Source: Sporothrix humicola (Eukaryota; Ascomycota; Sordariomycetes; Ophiostomatales; Ophiostomataceae). Taken from it: a stretch of 64,000 nt of DNA. The DNA is taken from NCBI GenBank assembly GCA_021396245.1, contig WNYE01000061.1, positions 186,001 through 250,000 on the forward strand. The letters run 5' to 3'. This document shows, piece after piece, positions 11,557 through 21,334 of the stretch. Both the position numbers and the translations under genes were made by a program. Each line of letters starts with the position of its first letter. The first letter of the stretch is position 1. Below the pieces are notes generated by a model. It was not told the DNA's origin and ran no database searches. It saw nothing but the letters and a program-made list of their open reading frames with translations.

Positions 11557-12855
11557 ATGGCACCAAAGACCACCGTCGACGCTGCTGCCGTCGAGGCACT
11601 CAACAAACGCATCGACGCTTCTCTCGAGTTGATCGCATCGATGCTCGTTCTCGCCCGAGATGTCTACACCGATGCCAAGAAGCAGAAAGACGCCCTTGCA
11701 CAAAGTGTCGCATCTTCAAGCGCATCCTCCTCTTCCACCGCCTCCTCACCCACCGCATGGGACCCACCGACCAAGTGCGAGGCCCTCAGCCTTGCCCGCG
11801 ACGCCACAACTCTCATCCGCGCCCACGGCACAAAGATTTCCCTGCTCATGATCAACGAGCCCTTTACGCCCTCCGCCATCCAGAAAGTCGTCGCCGAAAT
11901 GGTCACACCCGTTATGTCCCTCGCCACGGCCGCCTCCGAGTGTTACGGCGACCGCTACACATATCACGTCCGACAAGAACTTGCTCGCCGTTGTGCCAGC
12001 GTTCTCGAGCAGGTTCAGCATTTGCTGAACGCCATCCCACGAGACGGTCGTGTCGTTCCCGAGGCACAGCGTGTCGGTGGCCAGGGCAGCGGCGGTGCGA
12101 GCAGTCGGACGCAGTCCAAGGCCATGGCAGACCGCGGCAGCTACACAAAGATTGGCATTCTGTGGGCCGAGTGCGACGGTCTCGTGGCGTTTGCAAACAA
12201 GGGCGTCGACGGATACTTGGTGCAAGTGGTCAACCAGTTAGCTGAACAGCTGAAAGACGAGCAGGAAGAGCTGCGCGAATGGGGTGACGAAGAGGACGAC
12301 GGCGATGACGAGGATGGACCTAGTTTTGACGACGGCGATGTCTCGGACAGCGGATACGACGATGGCGAGGGCAACGACGAGGCTTTCAACGACAACGACG
12401 CTGCCCAGGCCATGCTTGACGCCATGATGAACACCCGCCACATCCCCGCCGACGATCCCAATGGCCTGCGGCCACGACTCGAGACCACCCTCAAGAAGAT
12501 TCGCCTTGTTCTGTTGCTGTGCCGTGCCATCGTCAAGCGGCGACTCACAAAACCTGCAATCCCAGCTCTACCCACACCAACGCCCGAGGGACAGGTGGCT
12601 GCACGACTCGATGGCGCCGTGGCAGCTCTACATACGGTGGCCAACCGTTTCGAGGACCTGGCTGCTGCGTTTTATAAGTTGAACGCCAGCGAGATTGACA
12701 CAGTCCTCGGTCAGTGTTTAGAGGCAGCAGTTACAGTATCCCGTCAATTATCTCGGCCGTGGTCACCGCCATCGGGAGATGCACCAGGGGACGCATTTAC
12801 AGACTGGGCAACAAAGTTCGAATCTGAAATGCAGGTGGCGCCGCAAGAGGCATAA
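11557..12855 (+). CDS. GCIP / cyclin-D1-binding-protein-like protein
   Basis: Single-exon protein of 432 aa resembling the Grap2-and-cyclin-D-interacting (CCNDBP1) family found in many Pezizomycotina. It is mostly alpha-helical: a helix near 5-45 with VLARDVYTDAKKQ, a Ser-rich spacer (49-65), and a helical block at 70-155 (KCEALSLARDATTLIRAHG; VTPVMSLATAASECYG). An Asp/Glu-rich acidic loop occupies about 235-285, and a second helical block follows to the end. There are no enzymatic motifs. In animals the family is linked to transcription and cell-cycle control; the fungal role is not established. The family call rests on recalled helix patterns rather than an alignment. Confidence 0.75.
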   Translation: MAPKTTVDAAAVEALNKRIDASLELIASMLVLARDVYTDAKKQKDALAQSVASSSASSSSTASSPTAWDPPTKCEALSLARDATTLIRAHGTKISLLMINEPFTPSAIQKVVAEMVTPVMSLATAASECYGDRYTYHVRQELARRCASVLEQVQHLLNAIPRDGRVVPEAQRVGGQGSGGASSRTQSKAMADRGSYTKIGILWAECDGLVAFANKGVDGYLVQVVNQLAEQLKDEQEELREWGDEEDDGDDEDGPSFDDGDVSDSGYDDGEGNDEAFNDNDAAQAMLDAMMNTRHIPADDPNGLRPRLETTLKKIRLVLLLCRAIVKRRLTKPAIPALPTPTPEGQVAARLDGAVAALHTVANRFEDLAAAFYKLNASEIDTVLGQCLEAAVTVSRQLSRPWSPPSGDAPGDAFTDWATKFESEMQVAPQEA

Positions 12856-13579
12856 TTGTGCGGTACATATGTTTAGCTTCGTTTCCATTGTTTCTTCTGT
12901 TCATACATAGCATTACAAAGCGTTGGGTGTTGGATTGCCTTGTGGATAATACAGCGCTGCCCTACAATCATGATTTAGATACCTCATTATCCACTTATAG
13001 CATATTGTCTATTTTAAACTCAATTTTTTCAAGAGGCTCGATTCGAGATGCTACTTTTTGTTTCATAGGATTGACATACTATGATTCGGAATTTTGCATA
13101 CAGATATGACGCCTCTAAACCACAAAATTATCCCTCAAAGAAACAAAGATGCGGGAAAGTACTTTTTGTTCAAAATATTTATAATAAATAAAATAAAAAT
13201 AAAAAAATAAAAAAAGATAATGACGATGTACAAGTGTCTTTGAGATGCCACCATTGTTAAAGTACATTCCGGTTCATTGTTCATGCCTACATCACCGATA
13301 TATAAAGAACCCTACAATGAACAAATGTACTCTTTCAGGCATCGCAGGCCCTCCTTACCAGAGCATTTACCATTTTTCAGCAAAATATTTCATCACGCTC
13401 CCAAGTTCTATCAAATTCAAAGAATTTCTTGTTCATTCGATCCATGTACTCGCCTCACAATCGGTATAAAGGAATGTGTGGGCCGTGATGATGTTGAAGA
13501 CAATCAAATACTCTCTACTTTTCTACTCCAACAACAACACCTCAAATCTTCTGCTAAACTAATCCGCACAAGCATCAAG
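12856..13579. other. AT-rich intergenic region before the Cys-rich orphan
   Basis: About 720 bp, clearly more AT-rich than its surroundings, with an A/T run at 13170-13220. No gene is supported apart from promoter elements of the small gene starting at 13580. Confidence 0.5.
13465..13472 (+). promoter_or_regulatory. TATA box of the Cys-rich orphan gene
   Basis: TATAAAGG lies 115 nt before the ATG at 13580, a good position for a fungal TATA box. It supports a real transcription unit for the small gene. Confidence 0.45.
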
Positions 13580-13810
13580 ATGTGCAAGAATTTTCACCAG
13601 GGCGTCGGGTTTCGGTGCGGTCACTGCTACTTTGAACTCTGGTACACAACTCCTTGCAAGTGTATGCTTTTTTTCCGCAGAAAGAAGTACTGCCCAGATA
13701 TGTTCTGCAAGACAGAGTACACTATTAACGAGGACTCCGAGTATATCTGTGAGGAGTGCGAGCTGAAGCTGAAGCAGGAGAAGGAAAAGAAGGAGCACGA
13801 GTCCAAGTAA
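13580..13810 (+). CDS. Small cysteine-rich putative zinc-binding protein, 76 aa
   Basis: Short protein of unknown function. Nine cysteines in 76 residues (positions 2, 13, 16, 26, 28, 38, 43, 57, 60) include CGHC, CKC and CEEC pairs, which suggests two zinc sites rather than a secreted disulfide protein; there is no signal peptide. The tail from 57 on (EECELKLKQEKEKKEHESK) is a charged helix. The layout recalls a loose set of small MC...CGH... proteins that is common in filamentous ascomycetes and has no known role. The ATG was chosen because the cysteines begin there; in-frame sequence upstream is non-coding in character. Codon third positions are less GC-rich than in neighbours and the gene sits alone in AT-rich DNA. 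Confidence 0.6.
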   Translation: MCKNFHQGVGFRCGHCYFELWYTTPCKCMLFFRRKKYCPDMFCKTEYTINEDSEYICEECELKLKQEKEKKEHESK

Positions 13811-15859
13811 GAGCTTGTGGCAGCATTAGCTGCGACTTAATTGTCTGCCCATTGGATATGCACACAATCCCTTGGTTAGTTTCATTCAGAGACCTTTAAG
13901 TAAGATTTTTTTTAAATCAAACTGTTCACTTTGTCCCACACGTAAGTTTCTTTGTGCAAACTATGGCTATATTAACACCGATTCAACAAAACTAACATCA
14001 ATTCTGACAAAATAATCAGCACTTGAACGTTGTTCACCTTGTGTTTCTTTTTCAACAAAAGTCTATTCTCTCTCGTTGTACTTAAAAAAAAAACATCGAT
14101 TACGTCGCTTCATGAAAAGGGCTGTCCACTACGGAGTACAGTTATGATAATCGTAGGTGTAGTCGAAACAGCCAATCAGATAAAGCATGGCACACGCCAG
14201 TAGGATTCTACGCCGGCTGGCAAAGGAACCGTGATGCGCGGACCCAAAGCAGACGAAGGAATGGGCGGAATGCCGTGGCGGGTCAGACGCTTGTGTGTTT
14301 CCATTCGGAATATTCCTGCTGAAGGAGGGTTCAACGACGTCTTACGGAGTACGGAGTGTTCTTGAGCCTCTTTGACCTCACGATGGAGCACTGAGGAATT
14401 GGAGTAAATGGGGTGCAACGCCCAATTCAATAATACGACGTGACGAACAGCGGTCTACATTTGGGATGAAATTTGTTGAATACAACGTCTCCGTGCAACG
14501 CTCTGATAATTATTGAGAGAACTGAAAAGCTGAAAAAGCGATAGCCTTCCCTGCCTTGGCTGCCTGATACCGACGTTTTGTGGACTGATCTCTGGTTGAC
14601 ATGGTCCCCCCTTTTCTCAACTGTGGAGCACCAGTGTCTGCCTCAAACACTGCACTTTACGCGTCGTCTTCGTCCTTTTCAACACGTGAAACTTGTTTGA
14701 AGGGGACAAAACCCATGAGAAAGTTTGCAAATGCGAGCTGGCGCGGCATGGAGAAGTCTGGTTATATATGCGCGAGAGAAAAAAAATATCCCGGCTTGGC
14801 TTTCTTGACGGTTCTGTACCTGAATTAGTTGGACTTTCAATGTCAGTTCAACGCCGCCTTATTTTAGCATAAGAAACGCGCGCTTGAAGTTGAAAATCCG
14901 GGCCACCATTCGCCCTCATAATTACTCATAATTACAGCTTCGGAGCGAAGAGCCTCTTTTCAAGTCCGTTCCTTCCTTCTTACATCAAATGTCAACGGGT
15001 CGTCCCAGAATAGAACTGCTCCTGCTCCGTAAAAGGCTTGTTCTCATTTTAGTTACACCGGGCGGAAAGCACGACCAGCGCGTTCGCAACGGGCACTAAG
15101 AAAGGGGTGCAATTGATCAACCCGGTCGAAGCGGAAATGAAGACGAGCCAACCACAATGTCAAGCTCCGTATTCAACACAAAGTCGACCGTCAAATTGTG
15201 CCGTGAACAGCAAATCCCAAACAAAGAAAACTGCCAGACCTTTGAACACTAAGCTGCCAATTGGCACCCAAGAAACCGCCAAGGTTCTTGATTGCTCAAA
15301 ACCGTAGCAAACAGTGCCTGCCCTTTCCCCTGGAGCTCTTGCCTGTCTTTTTGTTACGTGATGCCGTCCCTGCGCCGTGGTACGTCGAGCTAGCTCTTTC
15401 CCCATAAAAAAAGAAAGAGCTTTCCAAATCAAGAAAGAACCGCCCCCCGTGCTTTCCGACTTTTCTTTGCTTTGCTATCTGAACATCGTACTTTCCCTTT
15501 GTCTGCCTCCGTGTCTATCCTTTCTTTCTCTCCTTTTGTACGCCATATCGCCAATCTCCTATTTCTATTCCTTCTTTATCATCATCTTCTATTTTCAGAC
15601 AGGTCCAGACTCCCCACACCCAAGCTTTTTTACCATCTTGGCCACCATTCCACTCTGGCAACACCGTGCCCCTATCTGCCGGGTCTATTTTGAGCCATTC
15701 GACCCCATCCCCAAGTGAGAATGGCCTGCTCAAGCTAGAGCTTCACCGAACAACGTCACTTTTTTCACTAAAAGGCGCCACTCCCTTTGCTCCTTTACTC
15801 TTTCTTACTCCGCGTCTCTACCTCCTACTGGCCCCTTTTCCTACACATCACAAGCAAAC
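13811..15859. other. Long intergenic region before the desaturase-like gene
   Basis: About 2 kb with no supportable gene. It holds two copies of TACGGAGTA (14130-14138, 14343-14351), a short direct repeat near 14918-14937 (TCATAATTAC-like), and, from about 15400 on, a T/C-rich leader of the downstream gene. Confidence 0.5.
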
Positions 15860-17353
15860 ATGGCGTCCTTGGAGGAGCTCATTACGATCGACCCGTTCAT
15901 GACACGGGCCGATCGGTATGTCCTAGAAAACCTGATCCAGGACATCCGGGACGACCGGGACTACGAAGACGACGAGGTGGACCACGACCCGGACGCCGCA
16001 CGGGATGCCAAGAAGCAAAAGGACCGGCCAAAGGGCGTCAGCTCGCCGGACGATACCGTGCTGGCCACACTCGACGGACTCAACAACCCCAAGAGCAGCG
16101 CTTTTGAGCCCACCGTGTTCACAGGCTACGACTTGCGGGATCTACAAGAAGGCGTGGCGGCGCGCCGCAAGGTAGCCGCAGATGTCGGGAGCGCCAGTGT
16201 TGGCCAGCGAGTGTCGGCAGCGGCCTACAGCATGCTGCACCGTGCCGTTCTCGAGCCCTACATCCGATTTGCCCAGCGGTACGTCGTGCGGCACGAGGCG
16301 GATGTTGTGTTCTGCACGCACTTGCTGCTGTACTTTTCGACCGTTGTGCCCAGCGCTGCCACACTGCTGTTCTGGCACTTTTCGTGGGTGCACGGCATCC
16401 TGCATGTGCTGTGGGTGCTGCTCGGCTGCATCGGTTCGTACACCATCATGATGCACCAGCACATCCACCAGGGCGGTGTGCTAAGGCGCGACCAGTGGTG
16501 GACGGCGGGCATTGACCGGCTGTTCCCCTACCTCATGGACCCGCTCATTGGCCACACATGGAACTCATACTACTACCACCACGTCAAGCACCACCACGTT
16601 GAGGGCAACGGACCCGACGACCTGTCGTCGACCATGTGGTACCAGCGTGACAGTCTTTTCGATTTCGGCAAATACTTGGGCCGCTTCCTGATCCTGGCCT
16701 GGTTCGACCTGCCGCTCTACTTTGTGCGTACACGCCGCCTCAGCCAGGGCCTGCGCGCCGGCTTCTGGGAGCTGTCGAGCTACGGTCTGCTGGTTGGCAG
16801 CTTCCTGGCGGGCAAGCACCATGTGCTTGTCACGGACAAGCGCGCCGCCGTCTTTGTGTTCATTCTGCCGTTTGTCATTCTGCGCATTGGTCTGATGCTC
16901 GGCAACTGGGGCCAGCACGCCTTTGTCGACCCGGAGGAGCCCGACTCCGACTTCCGTTCCAGCATCACCGTCATCGACATTGCCAGCAACCGCGTCTGCT
17001 TCAACGACGGCTACCACACGTCGCACCACCTCAACCCGCGCCGCCACTGGCGCGAGCACCCGCGTGCCTTCGTTGCGCAGAAGCGCCAGTACGCTGCCGA
17101 GCAGGGCCTCGTCTTTTTCGGCATCGACTACCTCGAGATCTCCCTGCGCCTCGTCCTGTTCCAGGACTATGCTTATCTGGCCAAGCGTCTGGTTCCTCTG
17201 GGCCCTGAGCAGCGGGCAATGTCTCTCAACGAGCGGGCAACATGGCTCCGGCGGTTGACAATGAAGTTCTCCGAGGAGGATGTGGCGCGCACGTTCCCCA
17301 AGTCGCGGTCGGCAGCGGCCTGGCGCCGCAAACAGGGTCTCCCGGCCGAGTAG
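15860..17353 (+). CDS. Membrane fatty acid desaturase-like protein
   Basis: Single-exon integral membrane protein of 497 aa with the three histidine boxes of the membrane desaturase/hydroxylase superfamily: His199-His203 (MMHQHIHQG), His240-His246 (HHVKHHHVE) and His386-His390 (YHTSHHLNP). A further His353 sits in NWGQHAF. Hydrophobic segments lie at about 152-195, 272-290, 305-322 and 328-348. The N-terminal 85 residues are charged and hydrophilic, with no cytochrome b5 domain. Substrate and double-bond position cannot be read from the sequence; this is a separate, uncharacterised group and not the Ole1, Delta-12 or sphingolipid desaturase types as I recall them. It is convergent with the mannitol dehydrogenase gene. 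Confidence 0.8.
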   Translation: MASLEELITIDPFMTRADRYVLENLIQDIRDDRDYEDDEVDHDPDAARDAKKQKDRPKGVSSPDDTVLATLDGLNNPKSSAFEPTVFTGYDLRDLQEGVAARRKVAADVGSASVGQRVSAAAYSMLHRAVLEPYIRFAQRYVVRHEADVVFCTHLLLYFSTVVPSAATLLFWHFSWVHGILHVLWVLLGCIGSYTIMMHQHIHQGGVLRRDQWWTAGIDRLFPYLMDPLIGHTWNSYYYHHVKHHHVEGNGPDDLSSTMWYQRDSLFDFGKYLGRFLILAWFDLPLYFVRTRRLSQGLRAGFWELSSYGLLVGSFLAGKHHVLVTDKRAAVFVFILPFVILRIGLMLGNWGQHAFVDPEEPDSDFRSSITVIDIASNRVCFNDGYHTSHHLNPRRHWREHPRAFVAQKRQYAAEQGLVFFGIDYLEISLRLVLFQDYAYLAKRLVPLGPEQRAMSLNERATWLRRLTMKFSEEDVARTFPKSRSAAAWRRKQGLPAE

Positions 17354-17726
17354 AGAAGTGGGCAGCCGAAGAAGCTTAGTTTGAGGACAGGTGACGGTCG
17401 ACAGTTGGTCTGACCAAAATTGGTGCCAGGTCTTTTGTTTATGACTACGCCTGCGTTAGAGCGCATTTTGTATATGTTGTATTTCATGGCGTTTTGCATG
17501 CATTGTTTTTTAGAGGCACAGACAGCATTCATAGACATTGTCACTGTTTTGTTTCGAAGTTACCAGCCAATTGGTTCATAATATCCAACCGTTTTCATTT
17601 TTTTTTTTTTTTGGTCATATTTTATGTGTATGTTTTATCCAAAACCCATCACAACCCGTGTGCAAGTCTCGTAATATCGTACACTATTTTTGAGGGTATA
17701 TCGTCTTCTCTCCCAAGTCACACCAT
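17354..17726. other. Convergent 3' intergenic region
   Basis: 373 bp between the stop codons of two convergent genes. It is AT-rich, with a T run at about 17598-17612. It should hold both 3' ends; no gene is seen. Confidence 0.5.
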
Positions 17727-18527
17727 TTACCGGACAGTGTAGCCACCGTCAATGATAATGTCCGTGCCAGTCGTGTACGTGCTGGCATCCGAGGCCAGGT
17801 AGACGTAGGCACCCTTGAGCTCCTTTGCCAGACCGGGGCGGCCCAGAGGGATCATGCTGTTCCACAGATCCTGGGTCTTCTTGTCGATGAAATCGGACAG
17901 ACCGGTGTCAATGTAGCCGGGCGAAATGCTGTTGACGCGGGCAAAGTCGCGCCACTCGTTGGCCAGCGACTTGGCCAGGTGGATGCAGCCAGCCTTGGCG
18001 ACGTTGTACGAGGTCTGCTCCTGGGGGTAGTTGACAATGTGGCCGGACATGGAGGCAGTGATGACAAACGAGCCAGAGCCGCGCTGCTTAAAGTGCGAGC
18101 CGACGGCCTTGGCGCAGTAGGCAGTGCCGCTCAGATCGGTGTGGATAACGCGCTCCCAGTCGTCGACAGAGCCGTCGAGCACGCCCTCGTTGGCGGTGGC
18201 ACCGGCGTTGGCGATGAAAGCGTCAATCTTGCCGAAATCGGCCAGGACATCCGAGACAAGCTTCTCGACGTCGGCGTAGTCGCCAACGTTGCACTTGTAG
18301 GCCTTGACCTTGACGCCGTAGCTGCTGGTGAGCTCGGCAATGTTCTTCTCGGCACCCTCCTTGCGCGAAGAGTAGGTAATGGCGACATCGGCGCCCATCT
18401 CGGCGCAGCCACGGGCAGCCTCAATGCCCATGCCACGGGGGCCCGAGGCACCGGTGACGACGACGACCTTGCCCTTGAGGCTGAAAAGGTCCTTGAGGTG
18501 GGTGGCGGAGGCGGCTTGCTGAGGCAT
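17727..18527 (-). CDS. NADP-dependent mannitol dehydrogenase (SDR, Cla h 8 type)
   Basis: 266-aa short-chain dehydrogenase that closely matches fungal NADP mannitol 2-dehydrogenases (D-fructose/mannitol interconversion in the cytosol), the group containing the allergen Cla h 8. The cofactor motif TGASGPRGMG is at 25-34, NAG at 107-109, and the catalytic Ser159/Ser161 region, Tyr174 and Lys178 (YNVAKAG) are all in place. The C-terminus TTGTDIIIDGGYTVR is the family ending. Single exon; ATG at 18527. The upstream minus-strand sequence is strongly pyrimidine-rich, as in several highly expressed fungal genes. Sorbose reductase and arabinitol dehydrogenase are close relatives and remain possible. 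Confidence 0.92.
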   Translation of the reverse strand: MPQQAASATHLKDLFSLKGKVVVVTGASGPRGMGIEAARGCAEMGADVAITYSSRKEGAEKNIAELTSSYGVKVKAYKCNVGDYADVEKLVSDVLADFGKIDAFIANAGATANEGVLDGSVDDWERVIHTDLSGTAYCAKAVGSHFKQRGSGSFVITASMSGHIVNYPQEQTSYNVAKAGCIHLAKSLANEWRDFARVNSISPGYIDTGLSDFIDKKTQDLWNSMIPLGRPGLAKELKGAYVYLASDASTYTTGTDIIIDGGYTVR

Positions 18528-21067
18528 TGTGGCGGTTGTGTAGTGCGGTTATTGGTTATTGGGTATGGAGGGTAGTATTGGTACGACGAGTGAGATGTTT
18601 AAACGGTACGGAATAAGTGGTGGTCTCGAGATAATGGAAAAGAAAAGAGAAAGGAGGGAGGAAACAAAGGTCAATTGGGAAAGAGGGGGATCGACGGTTC
18701 TTATAAGCTGTAGTCAAGGCACAAGGGGAAAGAGAAAGGGGGCAAGAAGGAAAGAAGGAACGAGGGAACAGTGAGCTTGCTGGCACCGGTTGGGAAGGCA
18801 GGCACAAAGAGAAGGGAGCTAGGAGATACCTTCCAAGGAAGGAATGGAGGAGGGTCCTTACGCGAGAGGGTAGATGCTTGTAATAATACATCCTATTCTT
18901 TCCTCAAACGGCCAATTTTACAGTCTCTGCAGTCTCGTTTTCATGGACGGAAGGCGCGCTCGACGCTTGTTGGGGGGAACATGGGTGGGGTGACTGGGAT
19001 CCCAGGAACCCAAGAGGTTCGTTTCCACGGAGGGAAGCCGGCCAAGGAACGCAAGAACGACCGAGTCACGCACATTCAGAGTCGCATTCCTTCTGTTTCG
19101 TCCTCCGTGCAGCCCCTCCGACGGCCTATCTCCGCAGTCAGGTCCCTCCTGTTTGCCCGTTCTTACCCTACGTAAATTCAATGAGCCTTCTCTTTCCTTC
19201 CATCTTGCTGCATCAATACAAGAAAAAAGCTGAAAAAGCTGCGGCACGACGTAACTGCCTCCACTGTGCTTTGTTCCCTATCTCGCTATCCCCACAGCGA
19301 AGCTCCAGCGTCGCCAGGCCCACGCCGTTACCGAGTGGCCGCTTGCCGGCGGTCCGTTACTAAGGAGGCACCGGCCCCGCCTGTGACGTCACCTTTGTCC
19401 ACTTACACCCGAATTGCCCATTGAGCGCCTATGAAAGCCTGTGAGAGCCTGTGAGAGCCAGACTGTGAGCCAGTGAGCGCCTGTGTTTCTGCGCCTTTGT
19501 GAATCCTTTCGCGTAGTTTCTTTCATCCACTCCAGCGTTCTTTTTGTCTGAATGAAACAACGGCACAACGCCCGCATTCTGTTCCTTTCTTTTCTTGTCC
19601 CTCATCCATGCACAAAACGACGCCAATGCCGCGCTAGAGCAAAATACAAGAAGATTGCAACGAGGCACAAACGCGAACTGCAGAAGGTTCGCCTTTTTTC
19701 TCGTAAAAACCTCTTTTTTGCTTTCCCCAGGCGTTGCATTAGGAAAGATCCGTGCAGATTCCCGCAGGCCAGCAGCTGTATCTGCGGCCATGACCTGAGT
19801 CGATGCTGATCGAAAACAACCAGAACCGAGGTCGTATTCCATATTCTGTTCTCTCTTTTCTGGCTGTATTTTTGTTGAATTTCGCCTTCTGCCATTCTGT
19901 CATCACACCCTCTGTGAAAGCGGATCGAATCTTGAATTCAGATCTCAGACCCAAATCTCAATTGAAACACTTCATCAAGGTCTCAATTGACCGTTGCTTT
20001 CTCTCCCTCGTGCCCTGAAAGAGTTTGAGCTCTCCTGAGCATTATGTCGTTCGCATCTGAAGCTGCATAGAGCTTGGCTTTCTGGGCTCCTTCCCCTTTT
20101 GCCCCCCTCAATGACCTTGCTTTAGCTGCAGTTGCTTCAAAGGCGCACCTTGCTCGTGCCGAAAAGTCCCGCCCCTGGGCGCTGCAGCCGCCGTAACGCC
20201 TCTGTAGCGCGGCCGAGTGCCGCTGTCGCCCCTATTAGTGATTTTAGTGATTGCTTACGTGGGCGTGAAGGCTGAACAACGGCTGAACAACCAGCGTGTG
20301 TCGTGTGTCTCGGCGTGCTGCACGCTAAACAGCGCGATCCGCTGCTATCACAGGCCAGGAGCGGCCGTATTGACGGACGAGGCGGGTTCCCGTCGCCTAT
20401 ACGTGCCGTACAGGTGTGGAAGCTTATGAGATGCAAACGAGACGAAATTCTAAGAAGAAAAGGGAATTGTTTTGCCTCTACCAACTCTTGGCGCCCCGAC
20501 GCAAAATGCTACAATTCGTGCCGATCCTTTTGTTCGCGATGCTTTTCAAAGGCTTTGCAATGTTTACAAACGATCTGAAGATCTTTAATTCAGTCTGTCA
20601 ATGCTGAAATCACAATAACAAAGCATGGACTAGAGGTTATGTCGTGTTTATAGAAAAGTTATAATAGTCTCGATTTGGAAGTTGATCACATAAACACAAA
20701 ATACAATGTGATGAATAATCTGTGACATAAACAGATGCCAGGATAAATAGGTTCAAGAAGCACGACACAGTACCACGAGATGTGCAAAATGACGTCGAGA
20801 AGAGTAAAGTGAAGAAGTGAGGCCACTTCGTAGTGTACAATTAATTTGGGGGTGACACACACAACGTATTGTGTGCATCATCCATATCCACAAGCTCTGC
20901 TTTGTAGAATGAAGCTTGGAGATGGGAAGGTAATAGTACACAGTAAAGATACAGGGGAATCCTAACAAAATGATGGTCAAAACAATACTCCTACACGTCC
21001 CCAAAGAAAAACAAAAGGCCAAAGTCAAAACCAAATCAAAATCAAAACAAGCAAGAACCAGCTGTCC
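18528..21067. other. Long intergenic region between mannitol dehydrogenase and Not4 3' end
   Basis: About 2.5 kb without a supportable gene. The first 260 bp are purine-rich on the plus strand, so they form a pyrimidine-rich leader for the mannitol dehydrogenase. A decamer repeat is found at 19431-19460. Open frames here overlap and show no domain. Confidence 0.5.
19431..19485. repeat. Short tandem repeat, GTGAGAGCCT-type decamer
   Basis: Three decamers in register (ATGAAAGCCT, GTGAGAGCCT, GTGAGAGCCA at 19431-19460) are followed by decayed copies with GTGAGC cores up to 19485. Confidence 0.7.
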
Positions 21068-21334
21068 TTACTCTGCCAAAACGGTTGACGTCCCCGTACC
21101 TCCTGTAACAGCTCCCGTGGCCGCCACTTGAGACCACACGTAGCCAGCCAACTGCCCCATCATCACACCTGTCCAACCGGCCAAACCAAGGGCCACGCCC
21201 ATCACGCCGCCCATCAGCCACCCCAACACCAGCAGCGTTGCCGACAGGCCCGTCCACACTTTGCCTGTCGTCCGCAGCGCCGCCGTACTCCGTTCTCCAA
21301 ACACGCTCGCATTCCTCAAGTTCGTGCGAGCGAG
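21068..21334 (-). other. In-frame hydrophobic extension after the Not4 stop codon
   Basis: Directly after the Not4 UGA stop (21337-21335) the same frame stays open for 88 codons to the stop at 21068. The stretch has mostly G or C third bases and encodes a Gly/Ala-rich, strongly hydrophobic segment (for example LSATLLVLGWLMGGVMGVAL). It has no ATG near its start, so it does not look like a separate gene. It may be ordinary 3' UTR that happens to be open, a readthrough tail (UGA C context), or an exon joined by splicing that I cannot define. Confidence 0.3.

Noticed and set aside
14601..14828. 75-codon frame starting MVPPFLNCG
   Set aside because: Short, without homology that I recognise, and followed by AT-rich DNA; no splice partners seen.
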